A stretch of 32,183 bases of DNA. It comes from JAAYYM01 sp035271065 (GTDB lineage Bacteria; Bacillota; Clostridia; Lachnospirales; Lachnospiraceae). Both the position numbers and the translations under genes were made by a program. The notes beneath the pieces were generated by a model. It saw nothing but the letters and a program-made list of their open reading frames with translations, did no database searches and was not told where the DNA came from. The stretch covers positions 1-32,183 of the forward strand of contig DATESB010000238.1 in assembly GCA_035271065.1 (NCBI GenBank), written 5' to 3'. Positions 16,829 through 25,511 of this stretch are shown here, piece by piece; the stretch's first letter is position 1; every line of letters begins with the position of its first letter.

Positions 16829-17839
16829 CTATTCCAAAATATGCTGTATTGGCATCGTATCTTCATCAATGGCACAAATGGGAATCCCCCGTTCCTGCAA
16901 TGCTTCAATGATTTCAGGTAATGCCTCCAATGTTGTTGTCTTATCACCGATATCATGCATCAAAATCATTGTTTCTTCATTTTCTTCTATTCCGTATAAC
17001 GCATTTTGCACAATTTCGTCTTTGGAAAGCAGATGCGCAGATGCATCTCCTGAGGATATATTCCAATCAAAATATGTAATGTCCTTCGCATTCAGATAAT
17101 CGATGAAGAATTCCATACTAATCGGTGAAACCGTATTAGAACTTCCTCCCGGAAATCGATATACCTTTGGAATAACGCCCGTCTCCTCATAGAGCTGGTT
17201 CTCAAGTTTATTCAAATCCTGTGCAAATGCTTCCTGAGATTGATAGATATCTTGATATTTATGAGAATAGGAATGCATACCGAGTGTATGTCCTTCCTCT
17301 ACAATCCGCTTATACATCTTAATTAATTCCGGATTGTCTGTTCCGATGACAAAAAAAGTTGCTTTCACGTTATACTGTGCCAGCACATCCAAAATATCAT
17401 CCGTCAAGAAACTTGGTCCGTCATCAAAAGTCAGATAAACCTTCTTCGGCCAGTTGTTCACAACTGTGTTGTCAGATATCGTAGATACCTTAGGCTCTTC
17501 TATCAATGTCATCTTGGCCAGTTGTTGTTCAAAATCCTCGCGACTATGTGTAACCGCCTGATCTGTCTCAGCATTTACTGTATCGTCTTTCTCTGCCGTC
17601 TCGACCTTAGTCCCTACTGTCTCTTGGGGCCCCGCCGCTGCCATAATTGCCGCTTTCTCTCTTGATATCTGATATAACTCATCCACCTGTTCTTCTAAGG
17701 TCTGAACCCTGTTCAGTAAATAAATACATAAAAGAATGGGCAAAATGATAATCACAAAAAAAAGAATGATAATGCCTCGCTTTATCAATTTCACACGGGA
17801 TTTTCTCTGAGCGGAACTATCCGCTTGTGTATTGCTCAT
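16829..17839 (-). CDS. Membrane-anchored polysaccharide deacetylase (NodB domain)
   Basis: This is a carbohydrate esterase family 4 enzyme that would remove acetyl groups from peptidoglycan GlcNAc (PgdA-like) or a related surface glycan, outside the membrane. The 336-residue protein has a basic cytoplasmic N-terminus, one membrane helix (about 20-43), a coiled-coil-like segment (43-65), a linker, and a NodB domain at about 130-325. The CE4 motifs are complete: TFDDGPS (137-143), zinc motif HSYSH (189-193), RFPGGSSN (228-235), DWNISSGDA (258-266) and LMHD (293-296). ATG 17839 has AAGGAG ten bases upstream. A promoter candidate lies in the 69-bp gap before it. It is followed by bactofilin, a plausible scaffold partner (inference). 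Confidence 0.94.
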   Translation of the reverse strand: MSNTQADSSAQRKSRVKLIKRGIIILFFVIIILPILLCIYLLNRVQTLEEQVDELYQISREKAAIMAAAGPQETVGTKVETAEKDDTVNAETDQAVTHSREDFEQQLAKMTLIEEPKVSTISDNTVVNNWPKKVYLTFDDGPSFLTDDILDVLAQYNVKATFFVIGTDNPELIKMYKRIVEEGHTLGMHSYSHKYQDIYQSQEAFAQDLNKLENQLYEETGVIPKVYRFPGGSSNTVSPISMEFFIDYLNAKDITYFDWNISSGDASAHLLSKDEIVQNALYGIEENEETMILMHDIGDKTTTLEALPEIIEALQERGIPICAIDEDTMPIQHILE

Positions 17840-17874
17840 TACGGTACTACTCCTTCGTAACCCTCATACAATAC

Positions 17875-17902
17875 ATTCTACCACAACTCTAGATAATGGA
17901 AA
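17875..17902 (-). promoter_or_regulatory. Predicted promoter of the deacetylase-bactofilin-pyrH transcription unit
   Basis: On the minus strand TTTCCA (17902-17897) is followed by 16 bp and TAGAAT (17880-17875). TGG directly before the -10 gives an extended -10. It lies in the short gap after the CPBP protease gene and about 35 bp upstream of the deacetylase start. The -10 is one base from consensus and the -35 matches at four of six. Confidence 0.5.
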
Positions 17903-17908
17903 AGTATT

Positions 17909-18826
17909 TTATATTTTATTTTCGCAACTTTTTTGACGCTGCATCAGAACCGCCATAACAACGGCTGTAATGATAAATGCCACCCCGCCGATACACCCCA
18001 TCGGAGCCGGTCCAATAAAATTATTGCCGCCGTCACGGGTGAAATAAATTGCCGTAGAGGCAATTCCGTTTAGCGCTGCATGACCTATGATTGCCGGAAT
18101 ACAACTTCCCGTCTTAAGCGTCAGAAATGAAAAAATACATCCCATAACAATGCAGAAAATACACATGGCAAAAATTCCAAGATAAGGATACCCTGCGTAG
18201 CCCAAGCCATAATTATGTCCCATAGCAGTCAACGGCGCATGCCATAGCCCCCAAATAACACCCGTTATTAAAACCATCGGTATGAATCCCATCTTTTCTT
18301 TCATCTTGGGCACAAAATATCCTCTCCAACCCCACTCTTCACCAAAGCAGAAAATACAGTTCAACACAGGAGCCAGCAAAACAGCTGTAATCACCTGACT
18401 GATTATCGTAATCTGAAGCTGTGAAACGGTGTATTCAAGACCTTGTGCCTGATACATATCCAGCGTATAACTCATGTTGATATCAAATGATTTCGGAAAA
18501 ACCAAAAAGTAGACCAAAGCACCTAATAATGTCAGCACCGCAGGCCCAAACCATGCAATCAAATAGTACTTTATATTTCCTTTCAAATTGGGTTTCAGCC
18601 AGTGGTTTTTAAAGCCCTCTTTCGTCACAATACGCGTGAACAAAACCCCAAGTGTCGGTATCAACATCACACCTGCTGTTGCTAACTGTGCAATGACATT
18701 CATCGTAGTATCTGTAGAATTAATCAAATTTCTGATGACTCCTATTTCAATTGCGTAAGTAACCACAAACGTAAATGCCAGAAAAATAACAATTCTTTTT
18801 GTTTCCATTGATTTTGTTTGTTCCAT
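17909..18826 (-). CDS. CPBP-family intramembrane glutamic metalloprotease (Abi/CAAX-like)
   Basis: The 305-residue protein has about eight hydrophobic segments and the three CPBP motifs: EEWGWRGY (163-170), WGLWHAP (192-198) and HAALN (249-253). These supply the Glu, Glu/His and His residues of the active site, so it is probably an active membrane protease. Members serve in CAAX processing, bacteriocin self-immunity and membrane stress, and the substrate cannot be read from sequence. The ATG at 18826 follows GAGGAG closely, and an in-frame ATG six codons on is an alternative. It begins 10 bp after the stop of the receiver-domain remnant, so it is probably read from the upstream signalling transcript. 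No bacteriocin precursor is visible beside it. Confidence 0.92.
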   Translation of the reverse strand: MEQTKSMETKRIVIFLAFTFVVTYAIEIGVIRNLINSTDTTMNVIAQLATAGVMLIPTLGVLFTRIVTKEGFKNHWLKPNLKGNIKYYLIAWFGPAVLTLLGALVYFLVFPKSFDINMSYTLDMYQAQGLEYTVSQLQITIISQVITAVLLAPVLNCIFCFGEEWGWRGYFVPKMKEKMGFIPMVLITGVIWGLWHAPLTAMGHNYGLGYAGYPYLGIFAMCIFCIVMGCIFSFLTLKTGSCIPAIIGHAALNGIASTAIYFTRDGGNNFIGPAPMGCIGGVAFIITAVVMAVLMQRQKSCENKI

Positions 18827-18836
18827 AATACTCCTC

Positions 18837-19229
18837 TTACCTCCTTATTAGGCGCTGTGCAATTGTATCATACATAATATCCGCTTCAATCGGATTCGTA
18901 ATATGTGCATTCATTCCTGCTTCCTGCGTCATATCCTGATCATTCGTAAATGCATCAGCCGTCATTGCAATAATCTGAACAATTGCAGCGTCCTTTCTGT
19001 CAAGCATACGAATTTTCTTTGTTGCTTCAATACCATTCAAAATCGGCATTCTGACATCCATCAAAATGACATCATAATATCCGTTCTCTGAAGTTGAAAA
19101 CTTCTTCACGGCTTCCATCCCGTTTTCTGCAGTGTCAATGATGCAGCCCACCTTCTCTAGCAACTTCATTGCAACCAAAGTATTGATTTCATTATCTTCT
19201 ACCAACAGAATATGAATCCCTGCAAGCAC
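18837..19229 (-). pseudogene. C-terminal receiver domain detached from the hybrid kinase by a frameshift
   Basis: This is a REC domain of about 130 residues: HILLVEDNEIN (acidic pair), VILMDVRMP (phospho-acceptor Asp) and IIAMTAD (the Thr) are intact. The lysine normally found in the [LI]xKP motif is Asn here (AHITNPIE), so signalling may be impaired. The frame could open at GTG 19229, but that codon has no ribosome binding site. The sequence joins the preceding ATPase fragment if one base is restored near 19230-19235. I read it as the last domain of the 23316-18837 gene and not as a CheY-like gene. Independent translation from GTG cannot be excluded. Confidence 0.75.
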
Positions 19230-19606
19230 GGATATTCTTTGACAATCCGGCTTGACCGTTCTTCACTCTTCACATTGATACAAGCATACAATTCTACTAC
19301 AAATTCAGTTCCTTCTCCGATTTTACTGGACACACGAATGGTTCCTCCCATCGCTTCCACCAGTCTTTTAGCTATTGCAAGACCAAGTCCGGAGCTTTGT
19401 TCATTGGTATCATTCTTCATTCTTTCCTGTGAAAACGGTTCAAAAATCTCTTTTAAGAACTCCTCTGACATGCCTCTTCCGTTGTCCCTCACGATGAAGC
19501 GTACCCCGTTCTTATCATTTTCATCGGATATCTTCTGTTCCAAAAATTCCACACGTCCGCCACTATCAGTATACTTCACGGCATTGGATAATAAATTAAA
19601 GAACCC
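19199..19606 (-). pseudogene. HATPase domain fragment of the hybrid histidine kinase, out of frame
   Basis: This frame reads GFFNLLSNAVKYTDSGG (N box), then VRDNGRGM (G1), FEPFSQE (F box) and GLGLAIAKRLVE (G2). Together these make the ATP-binding domain of a histidine kinase. It continues the main reading frame (19576-23316) exactly where that frame runs off into SLIYYPMP and a stop. A single missing base in the CAGGG stretch at about 19604-19608 explains the break. The fragment ends at 19199, after a second one-base shift. No start codon with a ribosome binding site precedes it. Confidence 0.8.
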
Positions 19607-22600
19607 TGACTGAATCTAAGTTTATCAACCAGAATTGAGCCAATGCCTGCATCCATCTTGAACACAAAATCAAGATCCTTGGCATCCATAAGCGGTTGTA
19701 TCACAGTCTTGACATTCCTTGTAAATTCCTCAAGCGTATACGGTTCTTCAAATAAATCTATCTTTCCGCTCTCTATTCTGCTGATGTCGAGAATATCATT
19801 AATCAATCCCAGCAGAAAATGACTTGAAGAATCAATATTGTCCAAGTATTCTTTGAGTTGTTCAATATCCTGCTCATCTTTTGCAAGACGAACCATGCCG
19901 ATAATCGCATTCATCGGTGTACGCATATCATGACTCATACGTGAAAGAAAATCACTCTTTGCCTGATTTGCCTTATTGGCAGTATCAACAGCATCCTGCA
20001 ATACCTGCTTACGTTGTTCCTCATCCTTAATGATATCAGTAATATCACGCCTCAAAAGAACAATGTCTTCTTTTCTGTTATCCAGATAAAAAGCATGCGT
20101 ACGTTTTCGTACAATTTGATTTGATTGATTCTTTACCTGATACGCATATACGGCAGCCACATCTGTTTTTAGTGCCTGCACCAAGCCGTCCAACATAATG
20201 AACTTCAGATAATCGTCTTGTTCTTCCGGCAAAATTCTCGGAAGATTATATTCGACAATATACTTGTCATAATGAAAGATTTGCCCTTCCTCTAAATTGC
20301 TGAAATCTTTCCTGGTCTTTGCAAAATGCGCCAGCCCACTCTTCACATTCACAATAACAACCGATTCAAATTCTTCATCAACAATAGTGCCTAATGCAAT
20401 CTGATTTTTCTTTGGCATATCAATATTTTTAATATAGAGGAATGCAATGGCATCTTCCGTGTCAGGACTCTTCATCATTGTTGCATACGCCCTCACCCAA
20501 CGCGTACCGGATTTCGACATAATACGACGATATTCCAAGCTGACATTTGTCTCGCCATGTTGATATGCTTCATATAGTGCATCTGTAAATATTGTATTTT
20601 TTGCGACTTTTCTGTCCTCTTCTACTATGTTTTCCAATATTCTGTTTTCTATATCGTCATTTACAACCGAGCCTGCCTCCAAACCGGAAACATCATTCAC
20701 AATGGATGAGTACTCGGTAATCAGTCGATTGCTCAAGTTAATCTCGTAATAGATAATAGAATCACGAAGCAGACCCTGTCGCAATTTCAGTTCATGTGCA
20801 TATCTGCTCTTCGTCTTATTATATTCTGCTTTCTGCTCTGTAATATCATACATAACCGACAGCAAAATATGATTGCCGAAGCCTCCCATACTTGTCACTG
20901 TACTATTGCACCGAATGCTAATAATTTCACCGTCACGTCTGATACAACGATACTCATAAACAGTAGACCCCTGCGTCTGCATGGCTTCTCTGATTGCCAC
21001 CTTTATTCTGTCTAAATCCTCCATATAAACCGCATCAAATACATTATCCAGCTCCTCTTCATACTGCTCCCTTGTATATCCGAGTATATGATAGAACTGA
21101 TCATTGGCAAATACAAACCGCACTTCACCGTCTTCATCAATCGTGACTGCCGTAACACCGCTGTTGATGTGATCCATAATGGTCTGTAACATCTCTTTTG
21201 TTTCATATTCTCTCTTTTCAGCCACACGTTGCGATGTAACATCATTGATGGTTCCGTAAAGTAACAGATGTTCGCCTGCTTTTGCAATTGCCCGCACCGT
21301 TACATACAGATAAGTCTCCCCCTGTCGGTTGGGTAGATCACTCAGTTTCACCTCACAGGAAGATTCATTCCACCCCTCAATGGCATTCCGAATATTCTGA
21401 TGAAGTTTTTCTAAATTCTGCGCATCCATAAACTGCGCAATATCAATCTTCAAAGCTTCTTCTATTGCACTTTCGACACCGGATATCTCTGTTGCATATC
21501 TTTTGTTAACGCGCAGTATTTCAAGTTTACCGTGAAAATATTCAAAGATGCAGGCACCACCGACATAACTGTTGAAAATGATTGTATCCAGCGATTTCGG
21601 GTTCCAAAATGTATTTTGATCCAATGTTTCTACTGTCTCAAGCGCAAGCTTTCTCTCTTCCTTCACACATGAAGCAGAAAGCTGCACATATTCCTGTACA
21701 TTCATCGGTTTTGCGTAAAGATAACCCTGTACATAACAACACCCGATTGTACATAGATAGTCTGCCTGCTCCATTGTTTCAACACCCTCTGCAATCACAG
21801 ACATACCAAGCCACCGTATCATCCTAATGACAGATTCTATAATATTACCGCCGCGATCCGAATTGTTCTCATCCTCCAAAAATTTCATATCCAGCTTCAC
21901 CACTTGAGCCGGAACGTCCTTCAGCGTATTCAGCGAAGAATAACCGCTTCCGAAATCGTCTATTTCAACTGTGAATCCAAAATCAACCAATGCTTTTACA
22001 ACATCAATAATCTGTCCGGTTGATTGTGCAAATGCTGATTCAGTCATTTCAAGACGCAGTAAATCAACCGGAATATGATATTTCTCAATCAAGCCGGTCA
22101 ACTTATCATATAAATCATCGCGGAAAACATCATATCTTGAGATGTTTACAGACACCGGAAGTGGCTCAAGCCCCTCATCAATCCAGCTTCGTAACAGAAT
22201 ACAGACCTGTTCCCAGATGTATTTATCCATTTCATAGATAAAGCCGTTTTTTTCAAACACCGGGATGAACTCTCCCGGAGAAATAATGCCCTTTTTCGGA
22301 TGACGCCATCTCACCAATGCCTCCGCACCAATCAAAGCACCTGTTGCATGATTATACTGTGGCTGCAGCCATGTCTCAAACTGTCCGGCTGTCAGCGCAA
22401 TATTCATCTCGCTTGTAATTTCCTGATCATGCAGAATACGCTCTCGCATGGATTCATCAAAATAAGCAACATGAACATCATAACGTCCCTTAATGGATGC
22501 CTTGGCAATTAACGCTCTGTCATACATTGCATTTGCTGAAAGAGATAAATCCTCTGCAATATATCGTCCTGTACTGAAGGTAATCGGCATAATAGAGCCA

Positions 22601-23316
22601 TCCAACGCAATCACTGCATTCCACATCTTCTTAATCGGTTCCGTATCAATATGACACGCCGGATAAATAAGTGCAAAATTATCTGCCGTAATGCGACAAC
22701 AAATACCTCCCAAAAGCTCCACTCCGTCATGAATGGTATCTGCTATAAACTTCAGTACCTCATCGCCCTTGTGATTGCCATATTGGTCATTGATTACCTT
22801 GAAATTATCAATATCAAAACCAACCATAACATAGTATCCGGCTTCCTGTTCCCTAAGCATTGCAGTCGCCTTTTCAAAAAAGGTACTTCTACTGTACAAA
22901 CCGGTCAAAGCATCATGCTTGGTTGCATTGATGATTGCTGCCGTTTCGCGCAGTTTAATCGTATTACGCAGACGATGCTTGATAATCTGTGGATTATATG
23001 GTTTTATAACAAAATCCTTTGCTCCCAGCGAAAGAGCCTTTACTTCAGCGCCAACATCTGTGCTTGCAGTGGTCACAATCACAGGTATCCGTGACAATGT
23101 TTCATCACTGCGCATTTCCTTTAACACACCATAACCGTCCAAAACAGGCATAACAATATCAAGAAGAACAGCTGAGATACGCTCAGAATCCTGTTTCATT
23201 AACTCTAGCGCTTCTCTTCCATCTGCCGCTTCCAATACTTCATATTCATCAATCAATATCTCCCGAAGCAGTTGACGATTGATATCATTATCCTCTGCAA
23301 TCAGCACACTTCTCAT
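19576..23316 (-). CDS. REC-GGDEF-EAL-PAS-HisKA hybrid signalling protein, truncated by frameshift
   Basis: The 1246 readable residues contain a receiver domain (1-120; Asp9, Asp53, Lys105), a degenerate GGDEF domain (about 130-290; RITADNF in place of RxGGDEF), and an EAL phosphodiesterase domain (about 300-545) with EAL (332-334), EMTES, DDFGSGYSSL, AEGVE and QGYLYAKP. PAS-type domains follow at about 590-1095, then a HisKA dimerisation helix with SHDMRTPMNAIIG (His1129). The expected role is c-di-GMP hydrolysis joined to a phosphorelay. The ATPase and terminal receiver domains follow out of frame. Restoring two bases gives about 1493 residues, since 4480 + 2 is divisible by three. The ATG at 23316 lies 31 bp after the chemoreceptor gene, with a weak GGGG site. 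It may be a decayed gene or a local sequence error. Confidence 0.85.
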   Translation of the reverse strand: MRSVLIAEDNDINRQLLREILIDEYEVLEAADGREALELMKQDSERISAVLLDIVMPVLDGYGVLKEMRSDETLSRIPVIVTTASTDVGAEVKALSLGAKDFVIKPYNPQIIKHRLRNTIKLRETAAIINATKHDALTGLYSRSTFFEKATAMLREQEAGYYVMVGFDIDNFKVINDQYGNHKGDEVLKFIADTIHDGVELLGGICCRITADNFALIYPACHIDTEPIKKMWNAVIALDGSIMPITFSTGRYIAEDLSLSANAMYDRALIAKASIKGRYDVHVAYFDESMRERILHDQEITSEMNIALTAGQFETWLQPQYNHATGALIGAEALVRWRHPKKGIISPGEFIPVFEKNGFIYEMDKYIWEQVCILLRSWIDEGLEPLPVSVNISRYDVFRDDLYDKLTGLIEKYHIPVDLLRLEMTESAFAQSTGQIIDVVKALVDFGFTVEIDDFGSGYSSLNTLKDVPAQVVKLDMKFLEDENNSDRGGNIIESVIRMIRWLGMSVIAEGVETMEQADYLCTIGCCYVQGYLYAKPMNVQEYVQLSASCVKEERKLALETVETLDQNTFWNPKSLDTIIFNSYVGGACIFEYFHGKLEILRVNKRYATEISGVESAIEEALKIDIAQFMDAQNLEKLHQNIRNAIEGWNESSCEVKLSDLPNRQGETYLYVTVRAIAKAGEHLLLYGTINDVTSQRVAEKREYETKEMLQTIMDHINSGVTAVTIDEDGEVRFVFANDQFYHILGYTREQYEEELDNVFDAVYMEDLDRIKVAIREAMQTQGSTVYEYRCIRRDGEIISIRCNSTVTSMGGFGNHILLSVMYDITEQKAEYNKTKSRYAHELKLRQGLLRDSIIYYEINLSNRLITEYSSIVNDVSGLEAGSVVNDDIENRILENIVEEDRKVAKNTIFTDALYEAYQHGETNVSLEYRRIMSKSGTRWVRAYATMMKSPDTEDAIAFLYIKNIDMPKKNQIALGTIVDEEFESVVIVNVKSGLAHFAKTRKDFSNLEEGQIFHYDKYIVEYNLPRILPEEQDDYLKFIMLDGLVQALKTDVAAVYAYQVKNQSNQIVRKRTHAFYLDNRKEDIVLLRRDITDIIKDEEQRKQVLQDAVDTANKANQAKSDFLSRMSHDMRTPMNAIIGMVRLAKDEQDIEQLKEYLDNIDSSSHFLLGLINDILDISRIESGKIDLFEEPYTLEEFTRNVKTVIQPLMDAKDLDFVFKMDAGIGSILVDKLRFSQGSLIYYPMP

Positions 23317-23347
23317 CCACGTACCCCATCAATTCGTCTGACAATTA

Positions 23348-25468
23348 CTATTCCACCTTAAATGCCGCGATTTCTGTCTTAACACCATTCATATTTTCAT
23401 CCAGATTATTTGCAGTTTCACTGAGTTTCTCCACGCTGGATAATAACTGTGTGGCCATCTCATGCACATGCTCCGAACTGCTTGCCGTTTCTTCGATAAT
23501 AGCAGAAATATTGTTAACCGCATCCACTGTTTCACGTCGTTCTTCATCCGCTGATTCTGTACTGCCCGCAATCTTCTTTAAGTTTACGAACAACTCTGAC
23601 ATCTGTTCATTCATGCCTCTGAATACTTCAATCACCTCATCAACTGCCTGTGTCTGAAGTTCTACCATGGATTCTGCATCCTTGGCACTCTGCACACTAA
23701 TCGTGGTCTGAGCGCTGATATTATCTACTTTATTCCTAATCTCATTGGCAGCACCGTTTGAATCATCCGCCAATTTCCTGATTTCTTCCGCAACCACTGC
23801 AAATCCTCGTCCGGCTGCTCCTGCCCTTGCTGCTTCTATGGAAGCATTCAAGGAAAGCAAATTGGTCTGCTCCGAAATATCATTAATGGTACCGACAAAA
23901 GAATTAATTGTTTCTAACTCTTCCCGCAGATTTTCGATACGATTACTTACCTGCGCGGATATATCGGAAGTTTCTCTTGCACGGTCAGACAATACCCTGA
24001 CAATTTCCATACCCTGATCAATCATCTTTTCTGTACGGTCAGCCAGGCTCTCAACTGCCTCAACCATTTGACTGATATCCTTAATTTTATCTGATAAGGC
24101 ACTTGTCTTTGACACACATTCCTCTGCATGTTCTGCTTGTTTTGTCATTCCCTGACTGATTTCATCAATTGCCATTGTAATATCTTCAGAATAATTATGC
24201 ATGTCTCCTGAAGCTGCATATACAGCATTTGCTGATGTCTCCAACTGTTCCACCGTATCCGTCAGCCTCATAACAAGCTTCTTATTATTCTGTATCATGT
24301 TAGAAGCTGTCTTTGCAAGCGATTGAAACTCATCATGTCCCTGCACCTGAACCTGAACCATCAAATCGCCCTCTGCTACTTCATTCAATCTCTTCGAAAT
24401 ACGGTTCATATTCTTCTGAATACCAAAGGTAATCATAGAGCCAATCAATACCGCAATAATCGTCGCAATAATAACGAGTGTTATTGTAATTGTTTTTATT
24501 GTTTCAGCCTGTCCGGTCACAACATCCAACGGAATTAAAGAACAGAAAGAGACACCTGAAACTGCGCTTCTTGAATAAATGTACAAATAGTCCTGTCCGT
24601 TAAATGTTACCTCGCCGGTGCCACTCAATTCAGCAGCAGCCTTGCTTTCCTCATAGAACGCTTGCCCTGCAAATACCGATTCTCCCGCCGTAAGCTGGCT
24701 GGTTTGTCCTTCTTCCAGATTTTCTCTGATAATTTCCTTACCATTTGCTGTTACAAAGCCTGTGATACTTTTGCTTCCAAAATCCATGTCCTCCAAGATG
24801 CCGTTCAGAGCATCTTCTTTCACATCAATTACAACATAGGCAAACTTCTTACTGCTTGGCATCTGATAAGACATAAAATAGTCATCGCCCGACTTTCCAA
24901 TATGCTCATCCAAAACAGCATGATCGTCTATCCATTTGTCCGGAGTACGGCCATCTGTAGAAGTCTCCATCATCTTAGCGTGATAGTCATCATAGATACC
25001 ATCAGGCTTATCAGATGTTGCCGTTGTAATAATCGGAATACCTGCCTTTGTCACAAAATAAATATTACTGATAAATGGATTGGAAGTCTGTGCCGCCATA
25101 ATAGTGACTCTTGTATCTGTAATAAATGTAGACTGCGCCACAACATCATTCTTCATCATTCCAATCGAATAAGTCTCCAAATTACTGTCAAATGCATATT
25201 TCAGCGCTTCTGCCTGAATGTATGTACAGCTGACATCCAAATAGTCCATCGCCATATTGGCCGTTTGCTGTGTAGACTCCTGAAACTTTTCGCTCATTCC
25301 TTCAGCCGCATAATGATATGCTGTTGAACCAACCGCAATCATAAATGCAATCGGTACCAGAAAACACACAAATATCTTATTTCTCAGACCAAACAGCATA
25401 AATTTACTCTTCGTCTTTGTAACCTTCTGGTTTTTCGGCTTCTTAAGGTTTTTTGTTGTCTTTTTCAT
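23348..25468 (-). CDS. Methyl-accepting chemotaxis protein with extracytoplasmic Cache-type sensor
   Basis: This transmembrane chemoreceptor would signal through CheW/CheA. The 706-residue protein has a lysine-rich cytoplasmic tail (1-30), a first membrane helix (about 31-52), a sensor region of about 270 residues that resembles a Cache fold, a second helix (about 325-350), a HAMP domain (about 350-400) and a long coiled-coil signalling domain. The hairpin tip carries the nearly invariant EQTNLLSLNASIEAARAG followed by GRGFAVVAEEIRKLAD (about 533-568). The ATG at 25468 has GGGAGG six bases upstream. An extended -10 promoter lies in the 35-bp gap behind the transglutaminase gene. The hybrid c-di-GMP/kinase gene follows after 31 bp, suggesting a shared transcript and a link to motility control (inference). 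Confidence 0.95.
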   Translation of the reverse strand: MKKTTKNLKKPKNQKVTKTKSKFMLFGLRNKIFVCFLVPIAFMIAVGSTAYHYAAEGMSEKFQESTQQTANMAMDYLDVSCTYIQAEALKYAFDSNLETYSIGMMKNDVVAQSTFITDTRVTIMAAQTSNPFISNIYFVTKAGIPIITTATSDKPDGIYDDYHAKMMETSTDGRTPDKWIDDHAVLDEHIGKSGDDYFMSYQMPSSKKFAYVVIDVKEDALNGILEDMDFGSKSITGFVTANGKEIIRENLEEGQTSQLTAGESVFAGQAFYEESKAAAELSGTGEVTFNGQDYLYIYSRSAVSGVSFCSLIPLDVVTGQAETIKTITITLVIIATIIAVLIGSMITFGIQKNMNRISKRLNEVAEGDLMVQVQVQGHDEFQSLAKTASNMIQNNKKLVMRLTDTVEQLETSANAVYAASGDMHNYSEDITMAIDEISQGMTKQAEHAEECVSKTSALSDKIKDISQMVEAVESLADRTEKMIDQGMEIVRVLSDRARETSDISAQVSNRIENLREELETINSFVGTINDISEQTNLLSLNASIEAARAGAAGRGFAVVAEEIRKLADDSNGAANEIRNKVDNISAQTTISVQSAKDAESMVELQTQAVDEVIEVFRGMNEQMSELFVNLKKIAGSTESADEERRETVDAVNNISAIIEETASSSEHVHEMATQLLSSVEKLSETANNLDENMNGVKTEIAAFKVE

Positions 25469-25502
25469 GCTGTACCTCCCTTAATTCTCTTACGCTGGTT
25501 AT

Positions 25503-25511
25503 ATTATAACA
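25503..25511 (-). promoter_or_regulatory. Extended -10 promoter for the chemoreceptor gene
   Basis: On the minus strand TGT (25511-25509) directly precedes a perfect TATAAT (25508-25503). These bases overlap the last codons and stop of the transglutaminase gene. No good -35 is seen at 16-18 bp. Transcription would begin near 25496, leaving a leader of under 30 nt with the GGGAGG site. I see no sigma-28-type motif. Confidence 0.5.

Noticed and set aside
16247..16921. Long plus-strand open frame opposite the bactofilin and deacetylase genes
   Set aside because: It is Ser/Thr-rich and low in complexity because it reads the complement of a Glu-rich region. It has no family motif and lies wholly opposite well-supported minus-strand genes.
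18837..19229. Stand-alone CheY-like response regulator
   Set aside because: There is no ribosome binding site before its GTG, and it overlaps the ATPase fragment. One restored base fuses it in the normal hybrid-kinase domain order.
19199..19608. Programmed ribosomal frameshifting in the hybrid kinase
   Set aside because: Neither break has an X-XXY-YYZ slippery heptamer or an obvious downstream stem. Two such sites within 400 bp would also be hard to explain. Deletion or sequence error is simpler.
24662..25327. Plus-strand open frame of about 220 codons opposite the chemoreceptor sensor region
   Set aside because: It has Cys/His/Ile-rich composition, no recognisable domain and no plausible promoter, and the minus-strand chemoreceptor explains the sequence fully.
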